Below are positions 36,401-49,500 of a stretch of DNA of 64,000 nt, piece by piece. Source of the DNA: Warburgia ugandensis (Eukaryota; Streptophyta; Magnoliopsida; Canellales; Canellaceae); assembly GCA_035236585.1 (NCBI GenBank), contig CP141135.1, positions 3,754,001 through 3,818,000 of the forward strand. Direction: 5' to 3'. Positions within the stretch are counted from its first letter, which is position 1, and each line of letters opens with the position of its first letter. The notes beneath the pieces are model-generated. The model searched no databases. It worked only from the letters and a program-made list of their open reading frames with translations, and had not been told where the DNA came from. The translations under genes were made by a program, and so were the position numbers.

Positions 36401-38930
36401 TTACCTCATCTCTAGATCATTGATTCATCTCATCAAATGATCTAATCCTTCTTGATCCAACCGATCAAGAAGATGTTAAGCCATTTTATCCAAATTAAGA
36501 GAATAGATCTCAATCTATCCCAAATTAGCCATATTAAGCCATTCATTTCTCATGATATTATTATTAGATCATATCCATACTTATTCACAATTTCTGATCA
36601 TCCTCGATCAATCTGATCAAGGAGATTATTATGTATTTTTAAGGATTTTGTTACTTTTAATGGTCAAGATCATAAGATAAGCCAAATAAGTTACATCCAA
36701 CCCATTTATTCAAGTTATTATATAATTATATCATCATGCAAAATGATTTGAAGGGTTTGATCATCCTAGATCTTGTAGATCAATGATATTAGTACCATTA
36801 TTTCATTAAAAACAGAAATTTTCATGAATTAAACTTATGATTTTATTGGTTCAATAGGTTTTTCTCATCAATAGGAATCCAACTCAACTTTTCGATCTTA
36901 GTTTGGAGTCAAATTGAGATCAGAATTTGAATTTTAAGATTTCAACCAATTTTAATGGTTGATATTGATCTTTACTATTTTTGTCCATTTACTCGATCTA
37001 AGGATCCAGAATTTTTATTGCGATCATGGTCCTTAGTGTTTTGGGACTCTTGAATCCATCCATCAATTTAGATTTCCATTTTAAAGTCATATTAAACATG
37101 ATCCTACAATGTTGGAACAGATTTTAGCAGATATTTCATATAAATATTATTCAAACACACATATATCATTCTTCCATTAAATTCTAAACAACATAATAAA
37201 TTCATAGCAACTTTCAAATCCAAAATCGGAGTTAAAATGAGCTCTTGATTGAATTTGCAAGTTTCAGATCCATTTCAATGGTCCAAATTTATCATATCTG
37301 GATTCATTCTAATCTTTAATCCATATGTCTAATGATTTTACTGTAACATGTGTTTATGGGGTTTTGGTATGTTATGAATCTATCTAGCAGATCGGATCAA
37401 CATTTTATGATCTTTCTGAGTATGTTCCAACCTTATTAGCACGATCTTAGCTATAGATAAATAATAAAAAAAAGGATAAATCTTCAATTATATGATTTCA
37501 ATAGATTCTAGACTACAATAGAATTTCAATTATTCTTTTTTATCTCCATTTGGAGTTAAATTGAGTTTGGAATTGAATTTTTAAAATTTTTTGATCTTTT
37601 CAACTGTCCTGATTGATTTTGAACTATCAAATCATCTTCCTTCCAATCAAGGGTCTAGATGAAATAGAAAACTTGCTATGATCACATTTCTTAAGGTTTT
37701 TGAACCTCTCAAAATCATTGGATGGCTCAGATTTACCATATGAGTCATCCTTGATAGGTTTCCAGGCTCGGTTTACCGGTACTGATTTTTACCAGAAAAC
37801 CTAGTCAGAAAAACTAGTCCGGTTGCGTAATCACTTATAAAACTATAGAAAATTGAAGAGTGGAGGGAGATGGCTTACTTGGAACGCCTAGAGGAGAGAA
37901 AAAATTTGAAAAATTATAAAATCTCACTGAAAAAATAACACTGCTTGACTTACCATTTTCTAGTGAAATGCCCAATAAATAATTCCCTGCTCTTCAAATA
38001 ATTATAGGTATATTGAATCAATTGTTGATCCGAAGTGATTGAATGGATATGATCTTGATTTTAACGATTCAAATTGAACCTAAAAATGAAAAACCGTGGT
38101 AAGGTAAAAACCTAGTTCTATTGGGGATGGCGTGTCTGTGGAAACGCTCGATAGATCTAGGAGAATATTCTATCGGGGCACTTTTGTGGACACTCTTCCA
38201 GTGAAGTGAGAGGAGAGAGAAAGGGGAAAAAGAAAGAGAAAGAAAGAAAAAAGAGAGGGAGAAAAAGGAGGAGGGAGAGCCTAGGATTAGAGGGGAGTTA
38301 GGGCACTTCGTGTAGAAATTTATGGAATTTTTTTTTTTACTTATTTATAGGCAGTTGTTGCAATTTTTAATTATTTTTTTTTATTTTAATCTAAATTTCA
38401 CTCAAAATATTAAAATGGAGAGTGAAAATTCCACTTCCTCCACTTGGGGCTGAGTGTTGGCTGATCCATAACTTGCATCATTGCTGACCTCAATGCATAC
38501 CTAACTCTTGTGGGTCACACTAAAAGTGAAATTACTATTTTGCCCTTTTAATTTAAACATTGAGAAAAATAAGATTTATTCTTCTAAACTCAGAATTAAG
38601 TGAAATTAGTATCATTGGAATTGGTTTTCCAAGTACATTCCAAATATTCATGTCTTATGTTTTGGTTATGAGTAAAATTACTAATTTATTCTTTTATTTA
38701 TAAAAATAAAGAAGAATAAGGATTTTTCATTTGTTCTTAGAATTTGACGTACTCACAATCATTCGGATCGATTTTTTGAGTACATTATAAATATCTAAGT
38801 TTTAAGCCTTGATTTTATTTTTATAAAAATGGATTCTCCTGGAACTCAAAATTCCAATTCCACTTTCAAAAATTAAACTTTTAATTTTTTATAATTCAAT
38901 TATGTTCATAACAATTGGGGTTATTACAAG
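33489..38930 (+). mobile_element. solo-LTR-like element (5442 bp)
   Basis: A perfect 5-bp duplication AGATG flanks it (33484-33488 and 38931-38935). The 3' end GGGGTTATTACA is like the other two elements. The 5' end CGTGGTGACTTGAGTTTTTG aligns with the TGTGATACCCCGGGTTTT start of the copy at 46428, with the first T changed to C. No gag or pol frame and no internal second LTR were seen, which argues for a solo LTR rather than a non-autonomous element. It contains the paired stem-loops at 33867-33918. At over 5 kb it is an unusually long LTR. Confidence 0.75.
33867..33918 (+). other. paired stem-loops in solo LTR 2
   Basis: TGAAATATTGTAAA (33867-33880) pairs with TTTACAATATCTCA (33891-33904) with one mismatch around a 10-nt loop. 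Then CAAGC-tat-GCTTG (33906-33918) forms the second hairpin. Position and order within the element match the copies at 25171 and 46975. Confidence 0.75.
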
Positions 38931-38979
38931 ATGGTCCCAGGTGAGACTTATAAATTTAGTTAAAGTTTTGAAAGCACTA

Positions 38980-39510
38980 AAACAAGTACTCTAGTTGAAC
39001 AGGCCCCGCAACACAAGGAGTTGCAAAAATTATGGATTATAGTTAAATAGGTCTTATTGCTTGACGAGTCCCAAAAATAAGGACTCTAGATCAATGGGTT
39101 TTGCAACTCAGAGAGTCCCATAAACTAAGTATATACCTAAATGGTCAAGCAACTCGAGGAGTATAAAAAATCATGGACTCTAACCAAATGACGCTTGCTG
39201 TTTGACAATTCCTATAAATCAAGAACTTTAGTTGAATAGGCCTTGCAACTTAAATAGTTTGACAAATTAAGAACTCTAACCAGACAAACCCCATAGCTCA
39301 AAGAGTTCCACGAGTTATGAAATCTAGCTAGATTGGCCCCATAGCTCGAGGAGTACCACAAACTATGGACTTTAACAAAATGGACCCTGTAGCTGGAGAT
39401 TCCTACAAAATATGGACTCTAGCCAAATGTATCTTGCTGCTCAAAGAGTCTTATAAATTAAGGATTGTAGTTGAACTAGCCCTATAATTCAAAGATTCTG
39501 GCAAATTAAA
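38980..39510. repeat. degenerate minisatellite, about 48-bp unit, roughly ten copies
   Basis: Repeated pieces are GGACTCTAGCCAAATG, CTTGCTGCTCAAAGAGTC or CCATAGCTCGAGGAGT, and C(A/T)(C/T)AAATTA(A/T)G. Several neighbouring units are 47-48 bp. It is a different unit from the 60-bp array on the other side of the solo LTR. Confidence 0.7.
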
Positions 39511-40509
39511 GGCAACTTCATCATCATCATTGAAACAAATGATAAATCTACACCACATGTTTATGTTGGACCAGGACATCCTTATATAGTTCTCTTTTTT
39601 CTCTGAAGCAAAGAATTGCGAAGCAAACTACCTTGAACCTATTATCCTAATTCCTGAATCTACCTCTCCCCAACAAGAGAAAAGTGTTACCTTGAACCTC
39701 CAACCAAGCATAATGAGGAAAAGTGTCTTGTCTGGGACCATTTACAACAAAACAAACAATCAAGGAGTTGTAAAATGGGTTTGCATTGTTAATCAGCTAA
39801 TTTAGAAAGAATTGTTGCCTGGAAGAAATGGGCATCAAAATGCTTGAATATTACAGATGGATCCTTGTGATAGCATATGTCCGTAAGCCTATTGTTGCTT
39901 TATAGTATGGGCCTCCATGGCCCTAAGTTAAGAGGCAAAAGTATGTATTAGGAGAAAATGGGCCACCCTTAGTACCATCTTATATTAAGTTACATCGACA
40001 CACCAATGGCCAGACCGTCAACTGATTTCTCTGAGATTCGACATCTACGGCCTTAAAGTTGCGCCAATTGGTCAATTTTCAAATGTGATAAAGAGTACTA
40101 TTGATTTCTAAAAGCAACGGTCCAAATTCAATGATAAAAAATTATCTATTTGGATGTTAAACTCATGCAATTGTCTCGATTTACATACACAAAATCGAGA
40201 AAATCAGATCAACGACGCTGATCAACCAATGTGATATGGGCTTCCAGAAGCCATGTGCGAATCCAATGGTACCAATAGGTCTAGCAATGAAAATTGTAAG
40301 TGGGCCCAGCCCATTACCTCTGCCTTCATCAAGGCACCATTCCATATGGTCCCCTTTCCCTATCGCCTTTCCCCCCTGGAAGGATAATTTTCGACCTCCG
40401 TCTCCTGCTTATATTTTCTCCCTCTCCATTTTTACTCCGGACACCCCAACAACTAGAACCTCAACCTCCAACGATGGCGAAAACTTCCTCCAACTAAACC
40501 CCTTTCGCC
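39511..40509 (+). promoter_or_regulatory. upstream region of ARC3
   Basis: Holds no supported gene. The + frame 40236-40718 overlaps the ARC3 start out of frame and has no domain content. A pyrimidine-rich leader (TCTCCTGCTTATATTTTCTCC, about 40400-40425) lies about 100 bp before the start codon and is a plausible 5' leader. The transcription start is not determinable. Confidence 0.35.
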
Positions 40510-43500
40510 ATGGAGCTTCTAATCCGAAGCTCCTCCATCACTGTTTCCACTCATTCATTTCCCCATTCTTCTTTTTCTTCTTCTTCTTCAAAACTTTCCT
40601 TCCATGGCCATTTCTCCCATCACAAAAAATTCCGCAGAAAATCTCATCGAAAATTTATCCCGCTCCGTGTTTCTTCCACTTCAGACTGGTTTTCAACATC
40701 AAACAGACATCTCGATGAAGAATCTCAATCAAACGGCGAGGATTTGTGGCGAGATTCAACTACAGTGGAAGTGATCGGGATCGGTAGCAGGAAAGACGCC
40801 GTTCTTGACTTCTGCCTCGAATCTTCATTTGGATCCTGTCCGATGAGATTTTGGTTTGTTTCATCCCGTTTACAATTCTTTTCTCTTTGCTAGGTTTGAA
40901 AGCGTTAACTGGGGAACTATATGATGAGCTCTATGAAATTGATTTGGAGTATGGATTATGAGAGATTCATTAAACGTGTGATTTAATCGAATTGCAGGAC
41001 TATCCATATGGGAGATTCGCCAAAGGTGCAATTAGTACAGAGAACTCTAGGAGAAGGTTTTTTCCTTTTCATCCTTAGTCAATTCTTGCTATTTGTCCTG
41101 TGACAAACAGTAAAATTCTTTCTCTTAGGATCGTGTATTAGATTGTTTTCTAGATGCAAAATTCGCCATTGTTTCTGAATCTTTGTTAAATTTTCGATCC
41201 CAATTATGAGTAGAGGGCAAATACTTAAAATGATATTGGTAATAAGGAAGAATAAAAGGGCAGCCCCGGTGCACGAAGCTCCCGCCTATGCGGGGTCCGG
41301 GGAAGGGGCGGGCCACAATGGCCTAAAGTAGGCAGAATGCAGAATGAAAAAGTTTGATCATTTAATTTAGCGAAGCTGCAAAATATGATGTAATTGCTCT
41401 AAGCATAGACAACTAAGCTCTATGGAACTTGAAAAATTAGATGTTGAAATGACATAAAAAAGTCCTGATTATCTCTTATAAACAAGTTCATACTATAACC
41501 AATGTAACTTCATATGCGTGTAATGGCTCGTAGTAATTTTCTATTTCAAATGTGACAAAAATGTATATACTTAAAATGATAGTGGTGATATGTAAAAAGA
41601 AAAGTAAACAGAATAAGGAAGAATGCTACTGGAGAAGGTTTTGGCATTTGTCTAGCAAAAGATGATGCATTATCTGCACTCAAAATTCACTAATTATGTG
41701 TAAAGCCTAGACAACTAAAGTCAACGTGTTGTCTTTCTGAACTTCAAGAACTGGGTAGTGGTGCAATGTTGCCCCACAATAGTCACTATTTGATCATTGT
41801 CGATGGCATTCTTGTCTAACCACAACAAACTGAAAAACCTTTAGTAAAATGTGCTTGGTTAGATGTCTAAGACAGATAAATGAAAAAGTCTAAACACTTG
41901 AGATAATGTTTAAAAGCTCAGAGTCAAACCAAAACACAGTCAATCAACATGGCCAATTTTTCACAAAAGTGAGCAAGTGAAAGAAGTTTCTGATTGACTT
42001 GGTAGAACCCAAAATTTTGGCATAGATGAAGCTTTGTGTGTGAGGATTAGTTGAGCACAGACATGGTGAATTTTAAACAATGAGTTGAGGTTCACTAATC
42101 TCCTCTCAAAACCTTTCTTTATAACCCGCGTTCGTTAATATCCTCGCATAACCTTTCTTTATAACCCGTGTTATCTCTATTATCATAATAGTAATCATTA
42201 TCCATGCCATTTCTTTTATTTCAAATGCTAACTAGAAGTTGACTATAGAGAACAACTGAAGCTGTCTAAGCCAACAACACTAATCAGAGCACCACTGGCT
42301 ACACAGTTCGATCAAGGCAGTATCTCTAGCAGCAAGTTGAATCTCTCATTTGGGTGCCAGCAACATAAGATGGACAACCTTGGGGGAGCATTCTTCTCGA
42401 TAGTGGTTGTATTATATAGTCTTTATCATAAAGAAAGGCCAATGAAAACATTTCACTGAGGAAATATTTGAGCCCAGTAGAAGGGAGCCTTGGCACAATA
42501 GTTGAGTTGTCATCGTGTGACCTTGTGTTCACAGGTTCAAGGTGAAAACAGCCTCTTGCAAACCGCAAGGTAGGGCTGCGTACTATAGACCCTTGTGATC
42601 TGCCCCTTCCCCGAACCCTGCATATGTGGGAGCTTCATGCACCTGGCTGCCCTTTTTTTTAATTATTTGCGCCCAATACCTTACTACTGTGTATGAACTT
42701 TCCATTGAGTGTGAAAGGACTTTTCAGATCATTTGGTAGGATAAAAGACCCCTCTGGAGATCTTTCCCAGATTCCATCTCAAATAATGTGACTGCAAATC
42801 ATCCTTGAGTCTGCACATACATTACTTTGTGTTTTAATTTGAAGTCCTCCTGAAAATGTCTGTGAATGGGTTCGCTAGAGGAGATCCACTGGACTGCATA
42901 TTCTTCTAAAAGATGAAGTTTTGTCTGTCACCAAAGATAATCCTGTCTAATAGATGAAATCTATAGAGGACCTCATTGCATCATATGTTTGCTTACAAAC
43001 TGTGTTTGTATTTTTGTGTGGTCCTTGGAGTTTTCACTATGACTCATGATATGTTGCTATACTAATACTTCATTGGATTGAATCGGTTAAAGAAAGAAGA
43101 GAAGAAAGAAAAAGAACAAGAGAAGAAGGAGAAGAGACTTACTCCTGACTGTATCAGCATACCCATTGTGCCATACATGAATATGACTTTTTCTTATTTA
43201 CACGTGCTTCTTCCTGGAGTTAGTTATTCAAGATGTTCCATCAAATTTTACATATCTGGGTGCAATGTTTGTAGTGCTACATTGAGAAGTCAATAAAAGT
43301 TCTTATGGTTCTTTTATTTTTCTTTTTCAGATATGGTACTAAGGAGTGTGGAAGGTCCTCTAGTCATGCAGTCATGCCCTCAAGCCATTGTTCTTGTTTG
43401 TACATTACTTGCCTTATCTGTGGCTATCATTTCTGTTTCTTTATGAAAATTATCATTGCTTTTTGACATAGCAATGCTGACAATATAATCAATTTTATGA

Positions 43501-46500
43501 CTTGGCCTCAATCTCATTATTGTACGAATAGTTTCATATAATTTAGTTTAACTTGTGTAAATCTCCCTTTTGTTTAGTTGCCATCCTTCCCTTAAGAAGA
43601 AAAAAACATTTAAGGCTGGATCTTGCTGCCACATGCATGGTCAACAGATCCCTGCAAATAAATACTATCTCTAAATATACGGTAACATTTGGTAAGGAAA
43701 GGAAAATATTAAAAGTGGGATCGTTGCACTTCAGATTTGATTGATCTGTAAAAGAGGAAGATATTGATTTAATTTTGTTTTAACTTTTCCTAAAATAGGG
43801 GGTTGATAAACTGTAGACAGTTACTGCTTGCTTTGTTTGTCTAATGTAAACAAATGATGTTTATTTTCAAGGGCAGTACCTTTTACACCCTGGACATAGC
43901 CTGGTAAATCCTCCCCTGGAAACTTAGCTGTCTATGCACTTAATTTGATAATTGGAATTGCAGTATGTCGTGTAGTGTATTTGCAAACTTGCTAAAACTA
44001 TGCAGCATGTTGACAGCGGAAACTTTTATGAGTCTGCATGAAAGGATGGTTGTCAGGCTCATATGTGAGAACTCTTACTCGGAGTAACATTGATTAGTTA
44101 CCTTTGTCCTTTTTGTTACAGGTGGCCACTGCAGGATATGGCTTAGATCATACAATGGCACTGGAGCTTCTCAGATCAATAAAGTCTGCAGAAGGATTGG
44201 CTACTGCCATCGTCCTGAAACCTTTCACTTTTGAGGGAACAAGGCGCCAGCATGAGGTTGTATTAATTTGTTCATGGATATACACTTTCTACTTTATGAA
44301 AATTAATTGATATGCCTAAAAAAGAAACTAAATAACATAGAAGAAATTTATGTATTTATTTATTTATTTATTTTTATGGTGAGTCTGTTTTTAGTTTTTC
44401 ATTGTGTTTTTTAAGTTTATCATGAACTAGTAGGTATATGGCACAGAATTTGTGTGTACCGATAAGCACTTGTGGCATGCATGTTGGAGATGTTTCATGT
44501 GGGGATGAGGGTTTATAGTTATTTATCCAGACTTGACTAAATTCATATCAATGATATCATATTTCTTCAAGCAGACTTAAGAAGACCTCATCTTTAGTTC
44601 TTTCTAAAACAGCTTCTTGTTTATTTTTTATTTTGACTGTCACTTAATTAGCATTCCTGGTCAGAATGAGTACATGCAAATCCTGGAGAAAGATTGTAAT
44701 GCCTAAGGACTCTGCATATAAAAGATAGTGATGAACCTGCAGTCAACTGCCTCACCTCATACTCCATAACCTTAAAGAAACTTATGTCTTATAGTGATTC
44801 AACTTCGTTCTTCTTTCATTTTCTGCAGTAACAACTTTAGTTGTTCATTTTTGGTCTTCTTATGAAGTCCCTATTTCAAAGAGAAAGACGAACTATGTAG
44901 CTTTCAGACACCAAGTGAGGCAACAATGTGCATCCCACACACTGATTTTTCTCTAATCATTTTGCTGCCGCTATAAGAACATTAAAAAGAAGGGGATCCT
45001 TGGCTTAACGGTTGAGTTGTCGCCGTGTGACTTGGAGGTCACATGTTTGAGGTGTGTAAACGGCCTCTTGCAAAAATGCAAGGTAAGACTGCATACAATA
45101 GACTCCTTGTGGTCCGCACCTTCCCCTGACCCACATACACAGGAGCTTTGTGCACCAGGCTGCTCTTTATAAGAACATTAAAAACTAGTTAGTACTTTAA
45201 TTGCTTGAGCCATTTATCTTCAAAAGCATGGGATGTCCAGAATGGATGGCACTTTCTTGCTAAGTAGATATTCAACCACATCTTAATTTCGTCTATCAAA
45301 TCTCACTCTAGCGCTTCATAATTTAATTTAAGCTGAAGCTACTATCAGCATTCAACTCTCATATACAAGTGTAAATTGAATGTTTTTCCTGCCCATATCC
45401 TAAGCTTTTGTGCTTTTGCACTTGAGTCCTCAAAATGAAACCCATACTAGTTTTTTTAGCCATCTTTCTAGAATACTATATTCATCAGTAATTTATATAT
45501 TGTACATTCTATAGCTGATGTTTCCAGCTGTTGAGTTTGATTGGTGAATGTTTTTGACCATTCATGGCGTTATTATGATTTTCTGGGATTTACTGTAGTC
45601 CACTTTCAACTTTGAGCTCTACTCTAAATTAATTACTGGATTTACAGGTGGAAGAATTGGTAAAAAAGCTGTGGGAGTTTACAAATTTTTGCATTGGTGA
45701 GTGTGTATATCACATAGGAGACCTTATCTTATCATGTCCTTTTTTAACCTGATATGCAGATTAAGCTATATAAATCAATTCTAGTTGTGCTTTAGCTACA
45801 AATGCATGTTACTTTGCAGTTGGGGTGATTCTTTCAGATGGAAGATATACATAATTATTGATTAGTTTAATGATGTAATAGCATTTCAGTAGGCCCAGGT
45901 TGTTAAAGATCTTCCCTACTTTGACAATGAAAATTCAATTGCTGATGTTTATCTGGCAGTTGGTACATTACTGTCACAAGCGTGGGCAATGTTGCCCAAG
46001 GCAGTCACCTCATTGCTCATATGCGATTGAATTCCAGGCATTGGTTGCCTGAGTGGCTTGCCAGTTGTTATCAATGTGGTTACCCTTGGACAAGGTTTGG
46101 GTTTGAGAACAATGGGTTGATCTTGTATTACTTTAACAAGCGCTTGTATGCTCTAGTGGTTAGCACACTGGACTTTCGAGCGCTTAGCAGAGTTGGTCAA
46201 GTCTCAAGTCTCAGAACCAATAGGTTGGTTAGAATCCATTCATCATTCAAAAGAAAAGAAAAAGGTTTGGGTTTGAGAACCTTGACAGCATCTTGATGTG
46301 TCCAGGTACTTATGCCTATGTAGGGAACTGAAGTCCTTGATCCCCATCACGCTATGAACTTAGTCTGCTTCGTTTAGTTAGCCAGTAGCCATTTATCATT
46401 GACCATAGCAAGGATTCTGAATTTCTATGTGATACCCCGGGTTTTCAAAATACTTTTTGAAAACATTTTGAAATTCAGAATATCCCTTGTTTGAAATTCT

Positions 46501-49500
46501 TTTCGAAAACAAAACAGCGAATATTTTTGTTCTTTTAACAGTGACTCTGAAGATCCCGAGTATTGTTTCTTATAAAAACGCAAGGATTTTATGGCAAAAT
46601 GAATGTTTTATTTCTACTAAAAATCCGGTAGCCTTTCCTATGTTTTTCCGACATATGAGCATTTAACGCATGCGTGCGGAACACCAATAGACAATATAAA
46701 TAATTTTCATAATTTTGAATTCAAATACTCAAAAACTTATCACATCCCAAAATCTCCAGTCACAACCATATCACAACATATTCTACTAAATACAAATGAG
46801 TTTACTGTTATGAAAGTATATATGCGTTCGCACTTTTCAATAAATCATAAAGCTAACCTAAAGTTGTAAAGCTCACCCTTTAGATACTAGAAAATCTCAA
46901 TCTTCTGAAATTTTGAACTCCACAGTTGCTTTCACGCTTGACCTATTCATCCTTCTACTCTAATTCATAAAGTCTGAGACATTGTAAACAATTACAATGT
47001 TTCATCAAGCTTGCACTTGTGTAAGTGGAATAAGTTGCTATTTTGTCATGCAGTACATGATTTACATAATGCATTTTGAGAATTTATCATACTTAAACAA
47101 AATCCATGATGTTTCAAAGTAAGTACTCACAAAATTACAAATTCTGAAATCGTACATTTATGAAATTGATTTACAGGCGTGATTCAATACAGTTGATGAA
47201 TCATAAGTCTATCATGATTTCTAAAAATATTATTGCCTTTCTTTTTCCCTAGGATTAAAGCATTTTAAGCTTTAATCGTCTCACAGACGTTTAACTGTAC
47301 TATGTCCATTTTCCATGATTAGACACAAGCATTCTGAATTCATTCATGACATAATAGTTCTTCAAGATCTTTCACTATACACTATCATTCAATTTATCGT
47401 TATAAATGTCTAAGTAGTTTGTTATTTGATAGTTAAAATTAACTTAAGAAGAGTGAGTTATCTAACGTTCTCAATATCATGTGTAAAGGTAGTTATTTGA
47501 CATCTTAGTCTTCATAAATACAATGCATTTTCATATGCAAGAATAAATCAATACATGATCATGTAGAATCTCTCGTAGTCTGATTGTTGGCAAACATTGA
47601 GCAAACCAACATCCAATAAATCTTTGATCTGGCAAAACCAAAAGCTATTGGTGGTTTTTAAAAGCATAATCATCAATTCATATGCAAAATAGTTCTTTCC
47701 ACATCAAATTAAACTGGAAACCATAATTGTGAAAATCAGTCTCACACTTGTGAGGCAAAAATCCACGAGAAAAAAAATCTAGTATTCCAAGTCATGTGCA
47801 ATATCCAAAAGAAATGAAAAGTCAATTGATTTGGTGAGCTCAATGTGGAAATAGTAGAAGTCTGGGGCACATAGTCTTAGTCCATAATGCAAAATCCGAA
47901 CCCACATCTTTGTGGAAAACTGATCGCTCCATATCACAATGGCATACTGTCCTACCACTAGGGACTAGTCTAAACTCTCGAAAAATGATTTGCATATGCT
48001 TAACATGTTGAAACTATACAGACACCTATGCTCATAGGGCTCTTCCGTCACCCATTGGCGACTACCGCGACCTCTACATCGAGACATGGATACCCTCATG
48101 TCTAAAAACTCGTCGAACCTCATTGGGGCTACTTGGCTACAACTCAAAGTACTTCCCCATGAGAAACTACTCTTACTGCTCAATTTCTCTATAGTAGGGC
48201 TGGTATCAATATCATCTCAGTGGTTAGTGGCCAACTGCACCTCTTAGCATGGGGTCTCTAAGACTTACAGTGGCGCATAGTACGTTTGCCTTTAGGTCTT
48301 ACTGCCGCCTTGTGCATGCATGCCTTTGGTCTTACGGTACTTGTAGACCACCTGCCAAATAACGATCCAAGACTTGGGATACTCTAGGAGTAACTGCCCA
48401 AAACATTGATGAAATACATATCCACAAGGACTTACAATTGCTTATAGAGTGCCTGCCTAAAGCATCAATGAAATCATAACTATCAGGGCTTGCAGCTGCT
48501 CTTGGAGTGCCTGCCTAAACATTAACAAATCCGCATCCATCAAGACCTATGGCTACTCGTTGAGTGCCCTCCCAAATCATAAATCATATACATCTTCAAA
48601 ACCATTTCATAAAATTAAAACTGCTATTTGAAAGTTTTATGAGAAACTATCAATTATATTCATTTTCAATCCATATTCTCGACAAGTTGTAAAAACATAT
48701 TCTTGTTAGCATTCTAACATGTATTCTCTATTCATATAATTAGATAATGCTTTTTTAGTTCCCAAAAATATCCATCCAATACAATAATTATAAAAGATAA
48801 ATCTTTAAACAATATTGTAAAAATGCATGTCCCTAAGTTGACCATAGTTAAACTGGTGATAATGCCTTTACCAGCAAAGACAAACATGTTACAACTTAAG
48901 GTCATGGCTCGTAAATATCTATTGCATTAGTCCATAGCATTTAGAGATCCTTTCTAAGTCTAAATGTGAGCCATTTCAAATGTTGTAGTATCAAATGTGC
49001 AAGTTCTTTATGTGTTAGTATCATGTGTAAAGTCCAATTACGCTTAAGGTATTGCATTGTCCACATAAGTGTAGATTTCAACCTTGGTGATTAGTCCAAT
49101 TACTCTTTTGTCATAATGTTATGATTTGGATAAACCAAATATTTTAAGTTCAATTTGCCTTTGTAGCTAGTCCAAAGTAAATCATGTTTCTAAGTATTTC
49201 CAACGTCAACTAAACAAATATATTATAAGTTCCAGTCAAATAGTATAACACCCATTCTTTTGTTTAGGTGATACAACTAGGGTAATATTAATATTTTATA
49301 TTTAAATTCAATCATTTATTTTGGACTTAATAAAGTGAAATGTTTCACAAAATAACCACTAAATTTATTACATCCTTCCATAATTTTAGTAATTAAATAC
49401 AATACTCTGTAAATCATCAGCATTAAATCATTCTTATAAACACATGGTAATTATTAAACTTTTCAAAAATCTTAATTCACCTACCTTGTATGTTGTTTAT

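Noticed and set aside
40236..40718. 160-codon Pro/Phe-rich frame overlapping the ARC3 start
   Set aside because: Different frame from the ARC3 exon, low-complexity composition, no family resemblance.
46120..46200. A functional tRNA-Gln gene
   Set aside because: Only A- and B-box-like parts match; acceptor and T stems do not pair, and target duplications show it is a retroposed copy.
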